In this document: in pieces, positions 14,001-26,000 of the stretch
How positions within the stretch are numbered: position 1 is the stretch's first letter
How the letters are laid out: every line of letters starts with the position of its first letter
Assembly: GCA_026874595.1 (NCBI GenBank)
Contig: CM049309.1
Location: 55,338,079 to 55,402,078, forward strand
Reading direction: 5' to 3'
Origin: Sipunculus nudus
Lineage: Eukaryota; Annelida; Sipuncula; Golfingiida; Sipunculidae
DNA length: 64,000 nucleotides
The notes under the pieces: model-generated
Databases searched by the model: none
What the model was told of the DNA's origin: nothing
Seen by the model: only the letters and a program-made list of their open reading frames with translations
Position numbers and translations under genes: made by a program

Positions 14001-17000
14001 TACCCAAAATTAGTTCTGAATTTTTCAAATTTTGTAAGTTATTAGTATAAATATAAAATTAGTACCTTAAATTTTGCCCAACTTTGACCATGGCACGTTT
14101 GTTTCCTGTGAGCACTGTTGATATTATTTTCATATCATGCATACATAAGGATTTCAGCTTTTTAGTTTAGAAAGCTGAAAGAAAATGGCCAAAAATTGTA
14201 GTTTTTATTAATGTTTTTATGAGACGATGTCAGAACCAGGCTCTCCAAACCCCCTCTTCAGTCACCTCTATGTTGACCTTATTGACCTTTCAGGAAATTA
14301 TGCACGCTTGAGGGAGGCATACACTGGGGCAGCCAGGCAGCTTATGGCCAGCCACAGTTGATCCAGGTGTCCAACCCAACTTATCTAGTAGTTGTTTTGA
14401 CCAACAACATAAAAAGAAACTATAAATTAATAAATTTTGATTGGTTTTTAATAACAAATTAAAGAAAAATTAATAGAAAAGGAATTTATTTGTTGTTGAT
14501 TACAGGAAATTAACTTGCAGTTACTGATGATGTAAGAATCTTGTATGGATGGATAGAATGTCAAGTATTACAAATAACACCATGCAGTCACCTATGGTAT
14601 TTTTCAGTTCAATTTTTTAATGATAACAAAAATAAATCATATTATTCATTACCAATCATTATTTAGGGATCATATGAAGGAAATTAATGATAGACAAAGA
14701 TACAGTTGATATTATTAATCTAGATTCCTACTGTGTCTTGTGTGTAGATTGATGTGAAAGTAGTCCAAAGGGAATATATTGCATTTATTTTTTAAATATA
14801 AATAAAAGCCATAAAACCAGGTACTTATGATCATTATTTAAATTTGTGAATTTTGTATATTCTGGATTGTCAACATCATTGTTTGGCTAAAACTGAATAA
14901 ATACCAGACATGGTGCAAATACTTTGCAAATGTATTTGAATACGAATATGAATCATTATAAAATTTCTTGCATAAGAATGGGAATTCAAGTAAAAATGAA
15001 AGTATTTGAATACCAGTGCAAATACTTTCAAAATGTATTCATGAATGCATTCATGAATATATAATATATTATAAATTCTATAATATTATTTTAATAATCA
15101 TTTCAGTTATATTTTATTAAAAAGAAATCATGATTCTCTTATTATTTTTAATAAAAATTATATTTGGCACAATATTTGTTATTAAATTTTAATAAATAGT
15201 TACTCTTATATTGTATGTGCTGCTTATATATTTTATTAGTTATATGGCCAAGTCAAAATCTGTGTGACAATAGCACTCCATTTGTCAATAAAATAAAGGA
15301 ATCAATCCTCTTCCCTGTCTCCAAAGATACTATCAAAATCATACATAAGCTAAACACCAACAACTCATAATAAAGCTTTTATTTATTACCACACAAAACC
15401 AGCATGTGCCTCATTTCCAAATCATATTTTTTTATCATATATAACAGCTGAGCGTCGTGACCCATGGGTCCCTTGTTTTCTTGAGGCTCTATTGTAGTAA
15501 TTTGCTTTGATTACAGATTTCGGATGCAGGGTCCCACTGTATCTCCTTAATTGTAATGCTGTTTCCACTCCAGTATGCAAAAACTTTCCTTGAAAAAGTA
15601 ATTCAAGGTGTAATCCAGAAGATGCAATGTTGTGTAATGTAGCATGTTTAAAGAAATCAGTTTTCTTTTAAATGATTTTAACAAATATAATTGAACCCAT
15701 CAGTATGCTTAAATTTATTAAATATGAAGCACATTATGGATAAATGAAGACACAATTAAAAATTTTGAAATCAAAATCAAGTATTATTTTTAGATATTTA
15801 TTGTTTTGCAGATTTAAAAGATATATTTATGTGGTAAAAAATAAATAAACATTTCTATGCATGATGTGGTGTTATCTGACAAGATCGAGATTTATGATGA
15901 TGCAATTGAGAATTATGAATCAACTTTTATATTCAGATATATACGATATATTGGAAATGTATAGAAATATAAACTTAAATTAAAAAAATATTGATGTGAT
16001 AAAAAATGAGGATTTAATACAAACATTTGTTCATTATTTTCCTGCCTCAGCAGAATTTGAAATCAGGCTTTGTTTGCCCTGTTTTATGTTGTTAATTAGT
16101 TATATTTCAACTGTATACATTTCATAAAAAAAATACATATATATTTAATAATATATATTATACAAAAAAATAGATTCAATCGAACAAATGTGTAAACTAC
16201 TGAAATGTCAACAGTTAATCAAAAAGCCAACTAATGATCATGGTAATAGTACAGATCATTTGTTCACGAACTGCTCACATGCTTCAGTTTCAACATTAGG
16301 AAAACATGGTCAGGTCACAAAATATTATTTGCAACAATTTCTTGCTCATCAATACAAACCAATCATATAAACCAACCATGGCCTTTATTACCTCTTCCTC
16401 TTACACTTTATCTCCATTTGATATTATTTTAGATTTTTACCTTCAAGGTCAACTTCAGCTGAGCACAGTGACCCATGGGTCCCTTGTTTGGTACTGGGGT
16501 CATCGGTCATCAGTACATTTACCCATATTTTCTTAGGAACACCGGAAGCTAGCATCACCTAATTGTATGCAACAATCAGTCACAGTCAAATGTTGTGGCG
16601 TTGATCTTTTTGTGGCACCACCTGCATTGACTTACATTTTCTAGGAAAAAAGCTGGAAAACCTTTGAAAATCTTCTTCTCCGATAGTATTCAGTGAAATT
16701 CTTCAATATTTCACAGAAATGATTCCAGAGACAAGCTCTCTCAAGTCTGTTCAAATGTTTTGGGTTCAATGAATTTTTGCTGAGTTTCAGGAATTTGAAC
16801 TTAGTCATTTGGGCAAGTAAGCATACTAACATTACAATCTCAGAAATGGCAGGAGCTAGATTCACCATGTTTTGTGCAAATGTTGGTCACATGACTCATA
16901 TTCAAAATTGAGGTTTATGTGGTGCCACCTACATCAGGCTGTTTTTTACGACCTTTAGCCTCTTACAGCAACTACATTAGAAATGTTTTATGATGAAACT

Positions 17001-20000
17001 GTAAACCAAATGGTTTATTTTTTGCAAATGTTATCCTGCTGTTGGGGTCTCTCACTTGTAGATATGGTTCATTGATTTTTTGAGTCATAGAAAGCTGAAG
17101 TTGGTCTTGTGGCCATTTAAGCATATATCAGAATGAGGGAATACAATAGTCTTTTTCTGCAAAATTCTTGTTCAAAATGCTGTTTCATTGCACATAAATG
17201 AATTTATGTGGCCTTGTTCATGTTTATTTAAATGATTTTTGGCTGAATTATTGGACCTTAATCTGTGGACCACATTAATGGACTGTGAAATACTTTGGTA
17301 AACAAAGCTAGTAGATTTATTGTAGTAACAAATTGAGCTCTGTGGGTATATAAGCAGAGCTGTACAGGCTAAAGAAATTATTGGTATCCATATCCAACTC
17401 AGGTGTAAGATAAATCCATGAAAAAAATACATCTATATTCTGGTTTAGCTTTTAATAGGCATCTGTAATTATCCTAAACAATTTGATTAAAAAATTCTTA
17501 TGAATATGTCAGCTTGAAAAAAAAATATTGCAGCCAAAGTCTTTCAATATGTTTAACACATTAACCAACAGGCCAAGATTGTGTCTGTTTCTATAAATAG
17601 CTTGGCAGACTGCATTTGGCAACAGGTCAAAAGTTCAGTCAGTGCAGCCAAATGCAGGTCAGAGTTCACTCAGTGCAGTAGCTGCAGCTGGCAATTTGTA
17701 TCTGTTCAATCGGGGCAACTGCCTGCCTCAGCTGAGCTCTGGTCAGCCCAGTGCACCTGACTTTAGAGAATTTTAATGTATCTGCCTGAAATTTTGGCCT
17801 GTCCATGCATCTTTGATGGCTTTCTTGCTCACAAGACTGGTGTTGCCACCTGCAGTGATTTTTGCACAGTGTATGTCCCTGCCTTCTTCTCAGGAGGGAT
17901 TTGGTATATCAGCCTGAAATTTTGCTTATCTATACATATTGGATAGCTTCGTCATATACAAGACTGGAAGCGCCACCTACAATACTATTTGCAAAGTGTA
18001 GTATATGCTTGCTTTTTTCTCAGGAGGGATTTGATATATGAGCCAAAAATTGGGCATATGTATACATCTTGGTAGTGCAACCTACAATAATTGTGCACAG
18101 TGTATGCATCTGCTTATTTCTTAGGGGTCATTTGATATATCAGCCTGAAATTGGTCATATGTATACATCTTGGATAGCTCCGTTGTATACAAGACTGAAG
18201 GGCCACCTACAATAATTTTGCAGAGTGTATGCTCCTGCTTATTTCTCAGGAGTGATTTGACAAACAGCCTGTATTGTACATATATCTTGGATGGTTTTTT
18301 ATGCCCCCGCCACAAAGTGGCCGGGGCATATAGTTTTACCCATGTCCGTCATTCTGTCCTTCCGTCCTTCCGTCATTCCGAAATCAAACAGTTGTACGGA
18401 CTTTTTTCCGCAATGCCTGCAGGTATTGGCCTGATTTTTGGTGTGTGGGCAGATATAGACCAGTTACAGATCCAGTTCGCTTTTTGGCCTGGTTGACCTA
18501 CTTTTGACCGTTTTACGGCTCCTAAACTTAGAAAATTTCATGAAAAATATGAAATTTCATGACAAATACACATGTACGGACTTATCTTCGCAGTGCCTGC
18601 AGATATTGGCCGGATTTTTGGTGTGTGAGCAGATATAGACCAGTTACAGATCGAGTTCGTGTTTCGTCTTGGTTGACCTACTTTTGACCGTTTTACGGCT
18701 CCTGAACATAGAAAATTTCATGAAAAATATGAAATTTCATGACAAATACACATGTAAGGACTTTTTTTCGCAATGCCTGCAGATATTGGCCTGATTTTTG
18801 GTGTGTGGGCAGATATAGACCAGTTACAGATGGAGTTCACGTTTCGTCCCGGTTGACCTACTTTTGACCGTTTTACGGCTCCTAAACTTAGAAAATTTCA
18901 TGAAAAATAGAAATATTCATGACAGATACACATGTACAGACTTTTTTTCGCAATGCCTGCAGATATTGGCCTAATTTTTGGTGTGTGGGCAGATAATGAC
19001 AGTTACAGATCGAGTTTGCGTTTCATCCCAGTTGACCTACTTTTGATTGTTTTACGGCTCCTTAACATAGAAAATTTCATGAAAGACAGAAATTTTTATG
19101 GAAAATGCACATGTTGACCTATTTTTGACTGTTTGACGGTGCTCTAACATAGAAAATTTCATAAAAAGGTGCACATGTATGGACTTTTTTTCGCAGTGCC
19201 TGCAGATACGGGCCTGATTTTTTATGTGTAGGCAGATAATGACCAGTTACAGATCGAGTTCTTGTTTTGTCTCAGTTGACCTACTTTTGACCATTTGACT
19301 GCTCCTGAACATAGAAAGTTTCATGAAAAATATAAATTTTCATAACAAATGCATATGTACTGACTTTTTTTCCTCAATGCCTGCAGATACCACCCTGATT
19401 TTTTTTGTGTGGGCAGATAATGACAGTTACAGATCGAGTTTGCGTTTCATCCCAGTTGACCTACTTTTGATTGTTTTACGGCTCCTTAACATAGAAAATT
19501 TCATGAAAGACAGAAATTTTTATGGAAAATGCACATGTATGGACTTTTTTTCACAATGCCTGCATATACTGGCATGATTTTTGGTGTGTTGCTTGATAAT
19601 GACCCGTTACAGATCGAGTTTGCATTTTGCCCTTGTTGACCTACTTTTGACCATACGACACCTCCTGAACTTAAAAAATTTTCCAAATTTAACAAATGTT
19701 TCTAATTTGCCCAAGGCGGGGGCATTCGTGTCGTTCCGACACATCTAGTTTGTAGACAAGACTTGTGGCGCCACGTACAGTTGTTTTAGGGTTTCATGCA
19801 TCTCGTTACAGATCGAGTTTGCATTTTGCGCTTGTTGACCTACTTTTGACCATACGACACCTACTGAACTTAAAAAATTTTCCAAATTTAACAAATGTTT
19901 CTAATTTGCCCAAGGCGGGGGCATTCGTGTCGTTCCGACACATCTAGTTTGTAGACAAGACTTGTGGCGCCACGTACAGTTGTTTTAGGGTTTCATGCAT

Positions 20001-23000
20001 CTGTGCACATAGCCCAAGATGAGTTGGAAGTATCTGCCTGAAATTTTGCATGTCCATACATCTTTGGTGGCTTTCTAGTACACATCTGATGGTGCCTCTT
20101 ACAATCATTTTGTCTTGTGTACATCCATGCCAGTATTTCAGGAGTGACGCGTGTAATTGGTGCTTATACTTTGGTTCAAAATAATTAGAACTTGCATTGT
20201 ACATATACATGTCATTATGTACTTGAACAGTAATGGTCCAGCATGGAAGCATTATACCTGATGTATATTCAGTTTAACTAATAAAATCTGTTTTATATTC
20301 AGTCTTTAACATCTTATCCTTTGTATTTCAGAATGAGGTCCATGATGTGTCAAAGTTTGTAAGTTTCCATTTCTCTTTCATTTAGTAATCAATACTCACA
20401 ATGCATATAACACTATGCTAATAGTAGCCTTGTGCCCTCTAGAAAGCCATGATGGTGGTGGTTTTGTAGTCTTTTGAATTTTACCATTGTTTTCAATGCC
20501 ATATTCACTATATATTAAATGAACTATGTGCATATATGAAAGGCTTTTAGTTCACCTCTGAGCTTTTGCTATAGCATGCTGTTTGTCAACTTTCACATGT
20601 CTGTATATGTTTTCACAAATTTTTTGTTTGTCATTTCCAACAAATCTTATGCCCACATTTTCAACTTGTGCTATGTTCATCCAAATAGAATCTCAGTGGG
20701 ACTACCCACAGTTTTGCATATTTTTGTCCAGTTTTGTGAGCATTTTCTATGACCTCATGAAAATATGGTCACTTTGTTTTATTGTAGGTTTTGGCTTATT
20801 AGAGCAAAGCATTGTTGATTGTAATGAAAATGTATACCTGAAATTCAGACTTGGTTTATTAGCTCAGCTGACTGTAAGTCATCTGAGCTATAGCGATCAC
20901 TCTTTGTCCATCTGTTCGTTAAAAGAGCACAAATCATAACAACTGGAACTAGAATCTTCATTCTTGACACACAGAAAGACCCATGAAAAGTCTCCATGGA
21001 AACCTGAAATTAGGTCTCTTGTTACCCATATCCTTTAAGCTGTATGGCTCGAAAATACCCCCCAGAATAATGAAAATTTGATACAAAAGCTAAAGTATCT
21101 GAACAACTAATGCAGAGATCACCATAATTGTTTGCATGGATATTGATCATGGAGTGTTTCATCAGTTTCTGCAGACTGGTGGCACCACCTGTATTTGTTC
21201 AGGTTTTTTTACGAATTTTTTTCTCTATTTTTGAGACCTTTAAAGATATGAACATCTGTTAACAGGGCACAAATCATAACAACTAGACCTAGAATCTTCA
21301 TTCTTGACACACAGGGAGACCCATGAAAAGTCTCCGTGGAAACCTGAAATTAGGTCTCTGTTACCCATATCCTTTAAGCTGTATGGCTCCAAAATACCCC
21401 CCAGAATAATGAAAAATTTGATACAAAAACTGCAGTATCTCAATAACTACAACACTGATGGTCATGATTTTTTGCATACATATTGATCATGAGGTGTTCC
21501 ATCAGTTTCTGCAGACTGGGTGGGCCACCTCTATTTTTTTTCAAATTTTTATGAATTTTTTCTCTATTTTTGAGACCTTTTAAGATGTGGTTATCTGTCA
21601 ACAGGGTACAAATAGTAACAACTGGACCTAGAATCTTCATTCTTGTCATGCAAGGAAGCCCATGAAAAGTGTCCGTTCAAACCTGAAATTAGGTCTCTGT
21701 TTCCCATATCCTTCAAGCTATAGGACTCCGAAGTATCCCTCAGAATAATGGAAAATTTGATACAAAAGCTGAAGTATCTGAACAACTAATGCAGAGATCA
21801 CCATGATTCTTTGCATGTATATTGACCATTAAGTGTTTTTATTTGTTTTTGCAGACTGGTGAAGCCACCTGTATTTTTTTTAAGTTTACGCTTTTTTTCT
21901 CTATTTTTGAAATATATATAAATGCTGACACAATCTTGGCCTGTTGGTTAATCTGTTTGATGCTTCAGTTGAATGGGTATATACTACCATTCAGATGATA
22001 AAATTTCCTTTTGCCAATCTCTTCCCAGTCAGCTGAGTGTCATGACCCATGGGTCACTTGTTCTTATTGTTTTCTCTATTTTTGAGACCTTTAAGGATGC
22101 TGTCATCTGTTAACATGGCACAAATTGTAACAACAGGACCTAGAATCTTCAATCTTGTCATGCAAGGAGGTCCATGAAAGTGTCTGCGGAAACCTGAAAT
22201 TAGGTCTCTGTTACCCATGTCCTTCAAGCTATAGGACTCTGAAGTATCCCTCAGAATAATGGAAAATTTGATACAAAAGCTGAAGTATCTGAACAACTAA
22301 TGCAGAGATCATCATGATTCTTTGCATGAATCTTGACCATTAAGTGTTTTTATTAGTTTTTGCAGACTGATGAAGCCACCTGTATCTTTTTTAAAGTTTA
22401 CGCTTTTCTCTATTTTTGAGATATATAAATACAGACACAATCTTGGCCTGTTGGTTAATCTGTATGATGCTTCAGTTGAATGGGTTTATACTACTATTCA
22501 GATGATAAAAATTTCCTTTGCAAATCTCTTCCAAATCAGCTGAGCGTCATGACCCATGGGTCACTTGTTCTGAATTGTCCTGAATGTGCTGTGAATTCAA
22601 ACATGTTTACACAAGCCACAGTGTTAAATCTGAGGATCGTAACGCACTTTGGAAGTTGGCAGATGTGGGTTGGGGGAGGGTGCTTATTAGGATATATAAA
22701 ATATTTGGAAAAATTTGATTTTATGAGCTCCCGGGGCGCTTATTACGTTGAATACTGTAATTTTTTGTTTTACCCCAATGTCAAAGGCTTTATCATGTTG
22801 TTTATAGAGGACACGACACCAGAAGTATTCAACCATCCTGGACATGTTAGACATTCAAGATCCCGTCATCATCAATTGTCTCATTGATCAGGTAACAGTG
22901 ATTAATGATTAATCTCAGGCTTGAAACACTAATCAGGTTAACATTATTAATGTTTAAGCTTGAGTCTGTAACTTTATTGCAAAAAGGACCAGTTGCAGTT

Positions 23001-26000
23001 GCTAGAAGAGTGCATATTGAAGGTAATTTTACAAACTTGTACATTTCAATTGAAATAGTATTTATTTTTTAATGGAGAGTGGTCAGCAGATTTTATCAGC
23101 AACAAAAGAATGTCTTTCCTATGTATATGAAATGTAGCATTTTTGTTTCAGCATATACTAATTCTCCAGATTTGTAATGGGAAAGAAAAAACTCATAGGT
23201 AAATAACCCATAAATTAAACTTGTTATTTGATCTTGCTTTTGAAAGGAGCTGGTTCAAATTTGCTGAAGATCCTAAGCCAGTATGTTTTAAGTTAAGAAG
23301 GCATGTCTGTATACATTTCTTAACTTTTGTTACAGCGAAGTATTGAAAATGTATTGTTGATCTGGGACAAAGATGAAGCCAGGACAGTGATGTCCAAAAA
23401 CCCACCTCCAAAATGTGATGAAGTAAGATGGTAGTTTGTTCATGTATCTATCATGTCCTTGATAGAAATGTAATTTTAATTTTTCACAAAAAAGAAATCT
23501 GTTTATAGTATTAAAAGCCAACTTCTTGTAAAAGGGGCAGGGTAATGTAAAAATATTTTGTTTTCACAATCAGTGAATTATTTGTGAACAGGTCTTATTA
23601 TTTTGCCTAAGTTGCTTTTTTTTAATTCTATAGGTATAAAGATAAGTAAGTAAAACATTGGTATTTATGAAGTTTATATGAGATTGATGTTTGATTATTG
23701 CTCACAGTGATCTTTCATCTTGTCTGATGATGACATCATGTCTTGATTTACAGGCATTCACACCTTCTGGTGATCACCTTGTACCCCGGCCGACATACCG
23801 GTATTATTCCAGTGACATGAAAAAAGCCAACTTTCTCTCAGCCAGTGTGGAGGAGGATATCAGGTCAGGGTTTAGGTCTTTTAAGGTGGAACTTGGACAT
23901 CTGAGGCTTCTGAGTTCGAATCATGCTTTGGCAATTGGGATAAGAATGGCAATTTAGGGGTAGGACGTAGCTGAGTGGTTAAGACATTGGACTTCATTGG
24001 CACAATGGTGAAATCTTATTATAGAACCTCTGAGATTTGCTCTCTTATGGTTTAACAACAGGTTATGACTTCTGGATTATTCCTTACCCTGTGCATATAA
24101 AACCTGAAATCCAGAAGGCTTATAATAACGGATGCCTTCATTCGCATTCAGTAGACCAAGCCACCAACAGGCCATGGACATATCCTTTATAAAAAAAAAG
24201 GAATGGCAATTTCAGAAGAATTGCCGTCTTTCATTTTCCAATAGACAAATTAAGGCAGAAAGTCTTATTACTGTAACAGGCAACAGGCAAGAGGTTTAAC
24301 ACCATTTTTTTAAAGACTTTACTCTTAAGAACAGTAGAGTGCAGTACAAGTTTTAATTGATAACATGTCACAGAATATTCAGACAACCATTGGTTCAGAT
24401 TCTGTGATATGAATACCAGCTAAAAATAAATGTGAAAACTGTGATGAGTGTGTGACTTTTACTTTTATATATATTGCTGTGCATTATGATGAAGGTCTTG
24501 AACTTAACATAAATAAACAGGGTTTGCTGCTTATTATTTCAAATAATCAGAAACAAACAAGAAGAGCTACATCAGCTTGGTCAGGAGCTGCAGGGATCGA
24601 CCCGCAGACAGCAGGAAATCAACAAGGAAATCGGCATCAACAGACACCATGCTCAGGAATGTCAAACCAGGCTCAACAAACTCAGAAGCAGTCTGGAGAA
24701 AATTGATTATGTCAGTGATTTTCTTATTTATTTGATATGTAAATGGTGATAGTTCATCCTCAATTGAAGAGTAAAATCAACCACTCTGTTCAAACTTTAA
24801 ATATTGCATCATTTTAGCTTTATTTAGCCCATTTACAATACAATAGGATTTAGGCATGGTCCAGAAAAGGGTTATTCCACTCTAATTTTGCAGACACACA
24901 CACCCTTGCCGTTAATTTTTTTTTTGCAGTTTGATTCTCACCTGGATAATGTCATCGAAGTGCTTTAAGTTTCATCACCCTACACTTAGTGAAATCTGAA
25001 TTCTTTAGCTTGAAACTGCTTATGGGGGCTGCCATTTTGCATACACACTAAAACCCGAATGTCAGAGGCTGCATGTAAAAATCATTTGTATACTTCTGAT
25101 ACCTTTAAATCAAAAACAACAAAGATGAGAATCAGCAGTGACTGTGGAGATTGTCCAAAATTATGCAGAATCTCTTCACAATGGATACCTTTTTCAGTTG
25201 CACTAAGCTAAAGGCAGACAACAGGTGATATTCAGAAATTAATTGTTGGTTGGTAGATGCAATCAACTTTTCATTTAGTCTAATATGGAGTTGCATTTTG
25301 GTTGTTCTGTCTTGTTGTTTTATCAGTACCTGTTCTATAGACAAAAGTAACAGGAGGGGGATATATATTTTTTTGGTTTATTTCACAGGAGGTAAATGAA
25401 TTGAAGAACATAGAGGACCCAACACCGGTGGATGTATCTACACTGGTAAGTGATTCAGCCTGCAAAATAAAAGGGAAAACCTCTGGTGAATATTTCTAAA
25501 ATAGCAAGTTAATCAAATCAACGGTTTGTCAGTCTGTATAAACTGTCAAATTAAAATGATATGAATAGTTGGTATTTTTAGTACCAATCATTATATTAGT
25601 GTAAAAGGACGCTGTACTCAGATGCTTCAATCATGATGGTATATTGATTGTTACTGTCAGTGTACATTGATTTTTTAAATTCATTATACATCAGATTTTA
25701 GAGCAATTTGTGATTTACAGGAGGAAGATGTAGAAAAGTACAACGAGGATATAAGACGTCTAGAGGAGAAGCTGCAGGTACTACAGACCAAGCATGAAGC
25801 AGCTAAAAGCTCACTGCAGGACACTCAGGCCAAGTTCAAGGAGGTAGATGAGAGAATCCGGGCCATCGCTGACAGCTCAACACCACTACAGGTAAACATA
25901 CACACATACACACACAGGCCAAGTTCAAGGAGGTAGATGAGAGAATCCGGGCAATCGCTGACAACTCAACACCACTACAGGTAAACATACACACATACAC

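Larger units (their letters stand above)
22569..23753. other. SMC6 introns 5 (end), 6 and 7
   Basis: Apart from exons 6 and 7 I see only AT-rich sequence with short words such as GGGTGCTTATTAGG and GGGCGCTTATTACG around 22680-22745. A 135-codon open frame at 22480-22887 is intron plus exon read-through. Confidence 0.5.

Noticed and set aside
18301-19748. Autonomous transposon
   Set aside because: No transposase, helicase or reverse transcriptase reading frame; only short open frames from the 190-bp units.
22480-22887. 135-codon open frame
   Set aside because: It runs from element and intron sequence into SMC6 exon 6 in a different frame from the conserved one.
25918-25980. Annotating the second exon-derived unit of intron 11 as a real SMC6 exon
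   Set aside because: The frame and splice dinucleotides fit, but the preceding intron would be only about 26 nt with no pyrimidine tract, so it is left as a repeat pending RNA evidence.
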